Assembly: GCF_007829435.1 (NCBI RefSeq)
Contig: NZ_VLJN01000013.1
Span: 51,266 to 92,383, forward strand
Length of the DNA stretch: 41,118 bases
Reading direction: 5' to 3'
Source: Cupriavidus gilardii J11
Lineage (GTDB): Bacteria > Pseudomonadota > Gammaproteobacteria > Burkholderiales > Burkholderiaceae
The number at the start of each line of letters is the position of its first letter. Position 1 is the stretch's first letter. Below are positions 27,600-34,719 of the stretch, piece by piece. The translations under genes and the position numbers were made by a program. The notes under the pieces were generated by a model. That model worked only from the letters and a program-made list of their open reading frames with translations, made no database searches and had not been told where the DNA came from.

Positions 27600-28688
27600 T
27601 CAGGTGTTCTGCACGACGATGCTGGGGAACTTGCTCGTCATGTCGCGCGCCTTGTCGGCGACCTTGATCGCCACCTTGCGGGCCACGGCGCGATACAGCT
27701 CGGAAATCGGGCTGTCCGGCTCGGCGATCACGGTCGGACGGCCGGAATCGGCCTGCTGCCGGATCGACAGGTTCAGCGGCAGGCTGCCCAGCAGGTCGAC
27801 GTCATATTGCTGCGACATGCGCTCGCCGCCGCCCTCGCCGAAGATGTGCTCGACGTGGCCGCAGTTGGGGCAGCAGTAGACCGCCATGTTCTCGACGATG
27901 CCGAGGATCGGGATACCGACCTTCTCGAACATCTTCAAGCCCTTCTTGGCATCGAGCAGCGCGATGTCCTGCGGCGTGGTGACGATCACCGCGCCGGTCA
28001 CCGGCACCTTTTGCGACAGCGTCAGCTGGATGTCGCCGGTGCCCGGCGGCATGTCGACGATCAGGTAGTCCAGGTCGCGCCAGTTGGTCTGGCGCAGCAG
28101 CTGTTCCAGCGCCGACGTCACCATCGGGCCGCGCCACACCATCGGATTGTCCTGCTCGATCAGGAAGCCGATGGAGTTGGCCTGCAGGCCATGGCCTTCC
28201 AGCGGCTCCATGGTCTGGCCGTCGGCCGACTCCGGACGGCCGTCGATGCCCAGCATCATCGGCAGGCTGGGGCCATAGATATCCGCGTCGAGCATGCCCA
28301 CCCGCGCGCCCTCGGCGGCGAGGGCCAGCGCAAGGTTCACGGCGGTGGTCGACTTGCCGACGCCGCCCTTGCCCGACGCCACGGCGATCACGTTCTTCAC
28401 GCCGGGCAGCAGCTTCACGCCGCGCTGCACCGCATGCGCGACGATGTTCATCGACACCGACACGCTGACATTGCTGACGCCCGGCAGCGCGCGCAGCGCC
28501 CCGATCACCAGCTTGCGGATCGGGTCCAGCTGGCTCTTCGCGGGATAGCCAAGCTCGACGTCGAGCGACACTTCGCCGCCATCGACGCGGATATTACGGG
28601 CGGAGCGGGTGCTCACCAGATCCTTGCCCGTGTTCGGATCGATCACGGTGCGCAGGGCTTCGGTTACCTGGTCAACGGTAAGGCTCAA
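27600..28688 (-). CDS. apbC: Mrp/ApbC iron-sulfur cluster carrier ATPase
   Basis: The 362-residue P-loop protein binds and transfers [4Fe-4S] clusters. An N-terminal MIP18-like domain (about 1-85) precedes the deviant Walker A motif SGKGGVGKSTTAVNLA. Then come ADIYGPSLPMMLG, VDMPPGTGDIQLT and the cluster-binding CPNCGH pair. The frame is open to 28736, but the family start matches SLTVDQVTEALRTVIDP, which gives a TTG start at 28688 with GGAG upstream. It stops 10 nt before the DUF3305 gene and may head the fdh transcript, which would couple Fe-S supply to formate dehydrogenase assembly (inference). Confidence 0.93.
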   Translation of the reverse strand: MSLTVDQVTEALRTVIDPNTGKDLVSTRSARNIRVDGGEVSLDVELGYPAKSQLDPIRKLVIGALRALPGVSNVSVSVSMNIVAHAVQRGVKLLPGVKNVIAVASGKGGVGKSTTAVNLALALAAEGARVGMLDADIYGPSLPMMLGIDGRPESADGQTMEPLEGHGLQANSIGFLIEQDNPMVWRGPMVTSALEQLLRQTNWRDLDYLIVDMPPGTGDIQLTLSQKVPVTGAVIVTTPQDIALLDAKKGLKMFEKVGIPILGIVENMAVYCCPNCGHVEHIFGEGGGERMSQQYDVDLLGSLPLNLSIRQQADSGRPTVIAEPDSPISELYRAVARKVAIKVADKARDMTSKFPSIVVQNT

Positions 28689-29020
28689 GACAATCTCCGC
28701 TACTTGATATGTGGGGGAAGCCGCGTACTGTATCAAAGTGTGAACACTCGCATCGCCGTTGCCATCGGGAAGCGACGATTACCCATGTCCACCACAGGGG
28801 AATTACACCCGCTTACAACTGTCACAGGGAACGGCTTGTGCGGATAGCGGCATATCCCTATTGTAGTGCCCCGACATGGACGCTCCCCAGCGAAAACGGG
28901 TTATCCCCCTGGAGCGGCCGCTTGCAATTTTCGAATGCTGCTGGCGCAATGGTGCTGATGCGCCACGGGGCGCGCACCGAAGCCACCCTTCCAGCACAAC
29001 AAACGACAGAAGGAGAAACC
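28689..29020. promoter_or_regulatory. Divergent apbC / OmpA-lipoprotein promoter region
   Basis: This 332-nt gap holds no gene I can support. On the plus strand TTGTGC (28836-28841), a 17-nt spacer and TATTGT (28859-28864) are a fair promoter for the OmpA-type gene. AGGAG at 29011-29015 is its ribosome site. On the minus strand no clear -10 is seen for apbC. Confidence 0.45.
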
Positions 29021-29653
29021 ATGAAACTGAAGCTCGTCAGCCTTTCCATCGTCGCGTTCCTCGCCGCCGGCTGCGCAACCGAGCAGGGCACCCAGACCGC
29101 CGTGGGTACGGGCGTTGGAGCCGCGGTGGGCGCGGGCTTGGGCAATCTGATCGGCGGCAATACCACCGGAACCGTGGTCGGCGCCGCCGTCGGCGCGGCC
29201 GCGGGCGGTGCGGTCGGCTACAACTGGAACGCGATCCGCGGCAAGCTCAGCCGGGACACCGCCGGCACCGGCACCCAGATCACCGAACAGCCGGACGGCT
29301 CGCTGAAGGTGAACATTCCGAGCCAGGTGACCTTCGATACGGACAGCTCGACGATCAAGCCGTCGTTCCGCTCGGTGCTCGACCAGGTGGCGCAAACGCT
29401 GAACCAGCACCAGGATGTGCGGGCGATGGTCGTGGGCCACACCGACAGCACCGGCAATCCGACCTACAACATGCAGTTGTCCCAGCGCCGCGCCCAGGCC
29501 GTGGCCGGGTATCTCGGCGACCACGGCGTGGCCCGGGCCCGGCTGAGCGCCGAGGGACGGGGCCAGAGCCAGCCTGTCGCCGACAACAGCACCGAGGCGG
29601 GCCGGGCACAAAATCGCCGCGTCGAAATTTTTTTGAAACCAATTCAGGGCTGA
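29021..29653 (+). CDS. OmpA-family lipoprotein with glycine-zipper segment
   Basis: The 210-residue protein starts with a lipoprotein signal ending in the lipobox LAAGC. Residues 28-70 are a Gly/Ala repeat (GVGAAVGAGLGNLIGG and AAVGAAAGGAVG) of the glycine-zipper kind that packs in membranes. The C-terminal domain is OmpA-like and binds peptidoglycan: VTFDTDSSTIKPSF, VVGHTDSTGNPTYNMQLSQR and the final AQNRRVEIFL. It resembles E. coli YiaD. It likely ties the outer membrane to the cell wall. The frame is open upstream to 28709, but the signal peptide and AGGAG site fix the ATG at 29021. Confidence 0.93.
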   Translation: MKLKLVSLSIVAFLAAGCATEQGTQTAVGTGVGAAVGAGLGNLIGGNTTGTVVGAAVGAAAGGAVGYNWNAIRGKLSRDTAGTGTQITEQPDGSLKVNIPSQVTFDTDSSTIKPSFRSVLDQVAQTLNQHQDVRAMVVGHTDSTGNPTYNMQLSQRRAQAVAGYLGDHGVARARLSAEGRGQSQPVADNSTEAGRAQNRRVEIFLKPIQG

Positions 29654-29668
29654 CCCTGTCATACCAAA

Positions 29669-29730
29669 CAGGTACCGCTTGCCACCGTTGCTGGCTCGCG
29701 ATGGGTGGCTGACCTCCCGGGCGGTACCTG
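29669..29730 (+). ncRNA. Nested stem-loop downstream of the OmpA lipoprotein gene (possible structured RNA)
   Basis: CAGGTACCGC (29669-29678) pairs perfectly with GCGGTACCTG (29721-29730). Inside it GCCACC (29681-29686) pairs with GGTGGC (29704-29709). A strong terminator follows 30 nt later. It may be the 3' untranslated part of the lipoprotein mRNA or a small RNA released from it. Transcription is not shown by sequence alone. Confidence 0.4.
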
Positions 29731-29760
29731 ATTTCTCCTCCTTTTCCGTTGTGGAAAGCT

Positions 29761-29788
29761 GCGCCGGTTCTGACCGGCGCTTTTTTTT
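29761..29788 (+). terminator. Rho-independent terminator
   Basis: Perfect 8-bp stem GCGCCGGT / ACCGGCGC with a TCTG loop, then eight T residues. It ends transcription from the OmpA lipoprotein gene and the stem-loop before it. Confidence 0.95.
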
Positions 29789-29815
29789 GGCGTTTTTCGG
29801 GGTGGTGATGCTGAG

Positions 29816-29937
29816 ACTGCCCTCTCCCCCGCCCCTCTCCCGCAACGCGGGAGAGGGGAGAACATCGGCGGGATATCGGACGCTGTCGGTTTGCTCCCCT
29901 CTTCCGCTCGCGGGAGAGGGGCGGGGGAGAGGGCAGT
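29816..29937 (+). repeat. Double-hairpin repeat, copy 5
   Basis: The left arm starts ACTGCCCTCTCCCCCGCC, folds over an AAC loop and ends GAGAACATC at 29866. The core of 21 nt is 29867-29887. The right arm starts GGTTTGCTCCCC and ends GGGCAGT at 29937. The symmetry extends outward: GCTGAGACTGCC on the left answers GGCAGTCTCAGC on the right. That outer part includes the stop codon of the hydroxy-acid oxidase gene (29939-29941). Confidence 0.94.
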
Positions 29938-29938
29938 C

Positions 29939-31021
29939 TCAGCCCACCCCAAGCACCACCGACCGATCCACTTCCCCCAGCGTGGCCCGCCCCAACAGCG
30001 CCATCGCCACCTCCAGCTCGGTCTGCAGCAGCGTCAGCATATGTGCCACGCCCGCCATGCCGCCCACCGCCAGCGCGTGCAGCACCGGTTGGCCAAGCAG
30101 CACGGCCGATGCGCCGAGCGCCACGGCCTTGACGATGTCGGTCCCCCGCCGGATGCCGCCATCCATCAGCACCGGCACCCGTCCCGCCACGGCCGCCGCG
30201 ACGGCGGGGAGCACGTCCAGCGTGGCGGGCACGGTATCCAGCGTGCGGCCGCCGTGGTTCGACACCACGATGCCCGCCACGCCGGCGTCGAGCGCAGGCT
30301 GCACATCGGCGGCATTGAGCAGGCCCTTGACCAGCACCGGCAGCCGGGTCTGCCGGCATAGCCATGCAATGTCTTCCCACGTAGGCGCGTTGGCCAGCAT
30401 GCCGCGAAAGACCGGGCTGCCGGCCCGGGCCGTCACGGTCGGGTTGGTTTCGAGGCCAGCCAGGTTCACCGCCGCCACGCCGTCCGGCAGACGAAAGCCC
30501 GCCCGCTGTTCCACATTGCGAACGCCGCTCAGCACCGCGTCGATCGTCACGACGATGGCGCGATAGCCGGCGTCCTCGGCCCGGCGCGCCAGTGCCAGCG
30601 TGTCGTCGCGCCGCGGCATCAGGTAGAGCTGGAACCACAGCGGCGTCCTGCACGTCGCGGCCACCGCTTCCAGCGTGACGCTTGCCTGAGCGCTGACCGT
30701 CATCCAGGTTCCCGTCAACGAAGCCGCCTGTGCGGTGGCCAGTTCGCCATCGGGATGGACCAGCCTGTGATAGGCCGTCGGACCGATCAGGATCGGATAG
30801 TCCAGCGGCTGGCCGAACAGCATGCTGCCGGCGCTGGCCCGCGACAGATCGGCCAGCGCGCGTGGCATCAGGCGAACCCGCGCGAACGCGGCGAGATTGT
30901 CGCGCTGCGTGACGCCGTCGGCGGCGGCCCCGGCGATATACGCCCGGATGTCCGCTGGCACGCGCTGATGGAAGTAGTGCTCGTAGTCGCCCAGCGAAAC
31001 GGTATCGGCCGGAATGTCCAT
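29939..31021 (-). CDS. FMN-dependent alpha-hydroxy-acid oxidase/dehydrogenase
   Basis: The 360-residue protein belongs to the family of lactate dehydrogenase LldD, glycolate oxidase and lactate oxidase. Features: an N-terminal YEHYFHQRVP segment, PILIGPTAYHRLVHPDGE, LWFQLYLMPRRD, the FMN Lys in PVLVKGLL, the catalytic His in VSNHGGRTLD and the FMN phosphate loop VLMDGGIRRGTDIVKA. It oxidises a 2-hydroxy acid to the 2-keto acid; which acid is unclear. The frame is open to 31225, but the family start fits the ATG at 31021, 26 nt after piuC. Sitting behind a siderophore receptor and piuC, it may act in iron metabolism, which is inference. Confidence 0.9.
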   Translation of the reverse strand: MDIPADTVSLGDYEHYFHQRVPADIRAYIAGAAADGVTQRDNLAAFARVRLMPRALADLSRASAGSMLFGQPLDYPILIGPTAYHRLVHPDGELATAQAASLTGTWMTVSAQASVTLEAVAATCRTPLWFQLYLMPRRDDTLALARRAEDAGYRAIVVTIDAVLSGVRNVEQRAGFRLPDGVAAVNLAGLETNPTVTARAGSPVFRGMLANAPTWEDIAWLCRQTRLPVLVKGLLNAADVQPALDAGVAGIVVSNHGGRTLDTVPATLDVLPAVAAAVAGRVPVLMDGGIRRGTDIVKAVALGASAVLLGQPVLHALAVGGMAGVAHMLTLLQTELEVAMALLGRATLGEVDRSVVLGVG

Positions 31022-31047
31022 GTCTCGTCCTGCTGCCGCGAATGGAG

Positions 31048-31734
31048 TCACAGCTCGGCCCAGCGCCGCAGCAGGTTGTGATAGTGATTGACCAGCCGGT
31101 GCACGGCGTCGTTGTCGTCGCCGAGTTGCTGCCGGATGTCGATGATCGAGCGGTCGAGTTCGTACAGCATCGTGCGCTGGACATCGTCCTTGACCAGCGA
31201 CTGTGCCCAGAAAAACGACGCCCACCGGCTGCCGCGCGTGACCGGGGCCACCCGGTGCAGGCTCGACGACGGATAGACGACCAGATGGCCGGCCGGCAGC
31301 TTGACCGAGTGCGTGCCATACACGTCCTCGACCAGCAGCTCGCCGCCGTCATACTCGTCGGGATCGGACAGGAACAGGGTGCTGGACACGTCCGCGCGCA
31401 TGCGCATGCCGCCCGTGCCCGGCACGGTGCGGATGGCATTGTCGACGTGCATGCCGAAGGTCATGCCCACGTCGTACCGATTGAACATCGGCGGCAGCAC
31501 GCGAAACGGCAACGCGGCGGAGTGGTACGTGGGATGCCGGCCCAGCGCGTCGAGGATGACCTCGCCGAGCGCGCGCGCCTCCGCACTGTCCACCGGAATC
31601 TGCAGATTGTGCTTGGCCTTGGCGGCCAGATCGCCGGCAGTGGCGCGGCCATCCACCCATTGGCTGCCCTCGAGCACCCGCCTGCAGTGCCGCACTTCGT
31701 CGGCGGTCAGGACATCGGGAATCTGAATCAGCAT
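31048..31734 (-). CDS. piuC: PiuC/YbiX-type Fe(II)- and 2-oxoglutarate-dependent dioxygenase
   Basis: The 228-residue enzyme fits the PKHD-type hydroxylase family, found beside iron-siderophore receptors. The N-terminus MLIQIPDVLTADEV is typical. The iron ligands are in YDVGMTFGMHVDNA (His and Asp) and SSSLHRVAPVTRGSR (His, and Arg for 2-oxoglutarate). FLSDPDEYDGGELLVEDVYG is also conserved. The substrate is unknown in the family. It lies 103 nt after the receptor gene with a terminator between, and 26 nt before the hydroxy-acid oxidase gene. The ATG at 31734 is chosen over one eight codons upstream. Confidence 0.93.
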   Translation of the reverse strand: MLIQIPDVLTADEVRHCRRVLEGSQWVDGRATAGDLAAKAKHNLQIPVDSAEARALGEVILDALGRHPTYHSAALPFRVLPPMFNRYDVGMTFGMHVDNAIRTVPGTGGMRMRADVSSTLFLSDPDEYDGGELLVEDVYGTHSVKLPAGHLVVYPSSSLHRVAPVTRGSRWASFFWAQSLVKDDVQRTMLYELDRSIIDIRQQLGDDNDAVHRLVNHYHNLLRRWAEL

Positions 31735-31756
31735 CGTGTTGCCGCCCCCAGAAAGC

Positions 31757-31790
31757 AAAAAACCATACGCGTCGTTGCCAACGCGTATGG
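31757..31790 (-). terminator. Terminator between the receptor gene and piuC
   Basis: On the minus strand CCATACGCG (31790-31782) pairs perfectly with CGCGTATGG (31771-31763), followed by TTTTTT (31762-31757). It lies 47 nt beyond the receptor stop and should cut, fully or partly, transcription into piuC. Confidence 0.88.
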
Positions 31791-31837
31791 TACCTGTGCC
31801 GCCTCGCGGACCGTCAGCCGGTCCGGGCGCCAGGATG

Positions 31838-34120
31838 TCAGAACGTCATGCCGACGTTCAGCAGGAAAGTCCGGCGCGACGTCGGCACGGCGCGCGACGC
31901 GTTGAACGACGACTGGTAGTTCAGGCGATCGGTCAGGTTGTAGCCGTTCAGCGAGATGCGGTACTTGCCGATCTTGTAGGCGATCATCGCGTCGACCGAG
32001 AAGTTCTCCGGCATGCGGCCGGTATTGGCAGAGTCGGCCCAGTAGTCGGACGCATACTGCAGGCCACCGCCCACCGTCAGGCGGCCCGGCAGCGGCAGCA
32101 GCGTGTGCGGGATGTCATAGCTGGTCCACAGCGTGACGTTGTGCCGCGACACGCCCGGCGCCATGTTGCCCACGTTCGCCGCGGTGCTGGCCGAAGTCAC
32201 CTCGCCGTCGAGGTAGGCATAGGCGATGTTGGCCATCCAGTTGCTGGTGATGCGGCCGCTCATGCCCAGCTCGACGCCGCGGATGCGACGGCCCTCGCCG
32301 CTTTCCGCAAAACCTTCGGTGATGTCGCCGGTGACCGGGTCGACCGTGTAGGCATTGCGCTTCTTGGTCTGGAAGATCGCACCGGTGACGCCCAGCCGCT
32401 TGTCGAGGAAGTCGAGCTTGGCGCCGACCTCGATTGTGTCGGAGCGCTCCGGCTCGTTGCCGACGCCGCTGGCCGGCACTTCCGACTGCACGCCGCCCAC
32501 GGCCATCGCGATATCGGTGCCCACCGGACGATAGGTGCGGGCGAACGACGTATAGAACATGTAGTCCTTGGTCGGCTCCCAGATCGCGCTGATGGCCGGG
32601 CTGAGCTTCTTCGAGTCGGCGGTGCCGCCGATCGCCGAGGCGGCGTTGGTGCCGTACTCGCTGCGGAAGTAGTCCCAGCGCAGGCTGCCCAGCAGCGAGA
32701 ACTGGTCGGTCAGCCAGACACGGTCGTTGGCGAATACGCCGACGTTGGTGGCATTGGCTTCGCGATAAGTGCCGCCATAGGTAACGAAGGCGCCCGGCGT
32801 CATCTGGAAGTTCGGGTCGATCACGGTCTGGTTGTTCACCCGGCCGGTCCACGCGCCCTGGTCGCGATGATCGCGCTGGTAGTTCATGTCCAGGCCGACC
32901 ATGGCGCGATGGCGGATACGCCCGGTGTTGAACTCGCCCTTGGCGCTCAACACGTTCTGCACCGCCCAGCCGCGCTGGAGATAGGCCATGCCGCCGCCCG
33001 CGCCGTAGCTCAGTGCCACGTTCTCGCCGTTCAGCAGGCGCCGCAGGTTGGCGTTGGTGATGCCGGCCGGATTGGTGGCCGAGAAGTCGCGCTCGTAGAC
33101 GCTCAGGCGCGTGTCGTTGTTGATCGTGATGCCATTGTCCAGCTTGGTCTGGAAGCCCGAGCTGACCATATGCACGCTCGACTTGTCGTGGTCGGTGTTG
33201 CGCACGTACGAGGTCGACGACGAGATGCCTGGCACGCCGAATTCGGTTAGCGGACGGGAAATGCCGTCATTGCCCACCGCCATCGGCACGCCATAGTCGG
33301 GCGTGCCGTTGCGGTACAGGTAGGAATAGTTAAGGTGCCACTCGGTGCTGGTGCCGATGCCGGTGCCGAAGTCGATCGCGACACCCTTGCGGTCGTCCTT
33401 GACGTGGTTGCGGTCGGCCACCTCGCCGTCCTGGAACATGCCGTTGATGCGCAGCGCGCTGGTGTCGTTCAGGCGCCAGTTGCTGTCCACCGTGGTGCGG
33501 TAGGTCGATGCCGATGCCACGCTCTGGTCGATGCTGGTGCTCGTCTCCAGATTGGCGCGCTTGCTGGTCTGGTTGATCAGGCCGCCCACGTTGCCGACGC
33601 CAAAGCTCTCGCCCGACGGGCCCTTGATCACCTCGACGCTTTCCGTGTTGAAGCTGTCGCGCTTATACGCGCCGAAGTCGCGCAGGCCGTCAACGTAGAT
33701 ATCGCCCTTGGCCGAGAGGCCGCGGATGCGAAACTGGTCGCCGCTCTGTCCGCCGTTGCCTTCGCCAGTCGACAGCGTGATGCCCGGCACATTCTTCAGC
33801 ACCTGCTCCAGCGAAGTCGCGCGCTGCTGCTGGATGATTTCCTGCGGCACCACGTTGATGACCTTCGGCGTTTCCTTGACCGTATCGGGCAGGCGCGCAA
33901 TGCCGGTCGAAGCCTGGTTGGTGTTGTCGATGGCATTGCCTGTCACCGTAACGGCCGGCAGCACCGCGCCTCCAGCGGGCGCCTTGCCGGGCGTGGCGCC
34001 ATCGGCCGCCACCACCTGCGCAATGGCTGTGACCGGCATCGACATCGACATGGCGACGCCCGCGGTGGCCGCGCCGGACAGCAGCGCGTGGATCGCCTTC
34101 GATACGGTTTTCTGCTTCAT
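31838..34120 (-). CDS. TonB-dependent siderophore receptor
   Basis: The 760-residue outer-membrane protein has a long signal peptide (to about residue 35). A plug domain follows from about 70 to 200, with TVKETPKVINVVPQEIIQQQ, VEVIKGPSGESFGVGNVGGL and the FRIRGLSAKGDIYVDGLRD segment. A 22-strand barrel comes next and ends in the aromatic strand LLNVGMTF, as needed for BAM insertion. It resembles FhuE/Fiu-type catecholate or hydroxamate receptors. There is no N-terminal signalling domain, so it should not act through an ECF sigma factor. A CAGGAGA site precedes the ATG. The distant promoter at 34436-34464 with a Fur box suggests iron control. Confidence 0.95.
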   Translation of the reverse strand: MKQKTVSKAIHALLSGAATAGVAMSMSMPVTAIAQVVAADGATPGKAPAGGAVLPAVTVTGNAIDNTNQASTGIARLPDTVKETPKVINVVPQEIIQQQRATSLEQVLKNVPGITLSTGEGNGGQSGDQFRIRGLSAKGDIYVDGLRDFGAYKRDSFNTESVEVIKGPSGESFGVGNVGGLINQTSKRANLETSTSIDQSVASASTYRTTVDSNWRLNDTSALRINGMFQDGEVADRNHVKDDRKGVAIDFGTGIGTSTEWHLNYSYLYRNGTPDYGVPMAVGNDGISRPLTEFGVPGISSSTSYVRNTDHDKSSVHMVSSGFQTKLDNGITINNDTRLSVYERDFSATNPAGITNANLRRLLNGENVALSYGAGGGMAYLQRGWAVQNVLSAKGEFNTGRIRHRAMVGLDMNYQRDHRDQGAWTGRVNNQTVIDPNFQMTPGAFVTYGGTYREANATNVGVFANDRVWLTDQFSLLGSLRWDYFRSEYGTNAASAIGGTADSKKLSPAISAIWEPTKDYMFYTSFARTYRPVGTDIAMAVGGVQSEVPASGVGNEPERSDTIEVGAKLDFLDKRLGVTGAIFQTKKRNAYTVDPVTGDITEGFAESGEGRRIRGVELGMSGRITSNWMANIAYAYLDGEVTSASTAANVGNMAPGVSRHNVTLWTSYDIPHTLLPLPGRLTVGGGLQYASDYWADSANTGRMPENFSVDAMIAYKIGKYRISLNGYNLTDRLNYQSSFNASRAVPTSRRTFLLNVGMTF

Positions 34121-34281
34121 CAGATTTCTCCTGCTGCTCTCGGATTCGGGGAATCGTTATGTCGGGGCCAGGCACGTCTTCCCGGACAGACGGCGGCCCT
34201 GGCCGAACGCTTCCCTGGCTCGGGGAAACGCGGGCGAACAAAGGGGTTCAAGGAGGGGCGGCGGGGCCGCGCCCGGGGTTA

Positions 34282-34371
34282 CTACGCGGGCGCGTCGCGC
34301 CACCTGCCGGCCTGGCGCGACCGAAGGTGTGCGGATAACCGGACTGCGAGGGAGTACGGCGGTGCTTTCAC
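34282..34371 (-). CDS. Possible small upstream ORF in the receptor leader
   Basis: A GTG-started frame of 29 codons begins about 60 nt after the predicted transcript start and ends 161 nt before the receptor ATG. Its product is basic (rich in Arg and Ala; it starts MKAPPYSLAV and ends WRDAPA). A weak AGGG lies 9 nt upstream of the GTG. It may be chance, since the leader is GC-rich and mostly open. Confidence 0.2.
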   Translation of the reverse strand: MKAPPYSLAVRLSAHLRSRQAGRWRDAPA

Positions 34372-34434
34372 GATGCGGCCCTGGATACGGCGTTTTGCCG
34401 GCCGAATGGATTAAGCGGCGGCTTCAAAGTTAGT

Positions 34435-34464
34435 AAATGTAAATGATTCGCATTTGTGAGTCAA
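34435..34464 (-). promoter_or_regulatory. Sigma-70 promoter with overlapping Fur box
   Basis: On the minus strand TTGACT (34464-34459), a 17-nt spacer and TACATT (34441-34436) form a good promoter. The spacer and -10 contain AAATGCGAATCATTTACATTT (34455-34435), which fits the Fur pattern of AATGnGAATCATT type. Iron-loaded Fur bound here would block polymerase. The start point would be near 34429, giving a leader of about 309 nt before the receptor ATG. Confidence 0.75.
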
Positions 34465-34529
34465 CTTGTTGTCCACATTGGGTTGGGGTGTTGGGGAGGG
34501 GATCGGTGGGTGGGGTGAGGGAGGGCTGA

Positions 34530-34613
34530 GACTGGCCTCTCCCCCGGCCCCTCTCCCGCAAAGCGGGAGAGGGGAGAGAGATGCGCCGGCCCTCTCCCGC
34601 GTTGCGGGAGAGG
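34530..34613 (+). repeat. Double-hairpin repeat, copy 6 (degenerate)
   Basis: Two hairpins remain: CCCTCTCCCGC / GCGGGAGAGGG over AAA, and CCTCTCCCGC / GCGGGAGAGG over GTT. The core and its flanks have shrunk to a short GAGAGATGCGCCGG joint, and the outer right end is lost. It lies in the gap between the divergent receptor and metG genes. Confidence 0.85.
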
Positions 34614-34652
34614 AAATTGCGGCGATGACAATGAGTGGGCGACCCCAATTGC

Positions 34653-34685
34653 TAGAATGTCGGTTTTCCTGTCCGAAGACAGGAA
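34653..34685 (+). promoter_or_regulatory. metG leader: -10 box and hairpin
   Basis: TAGAAT at 34653-34658 is a plausible -10 box. TTCCTGTC (34666-34673) and GACAGGAA (34678-34685) form a perfect 8-bp stem with a CGAA loop, 34 nt before the metG ATG. If the -10 is right, the hairpin sits at the very 5' end of the transcript. Confidence 0.45.
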
Positions 34686-34719
34686 GCCCGCATCCAACCG
34701 TATCCCGACCGGCATCCTC

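Noticed and set aside
34657-34719. An N-terminal extension of MetG starting at 34657
   Set aside because: The extra 21 residues come from the hairpin region, and the family start is at 34720.
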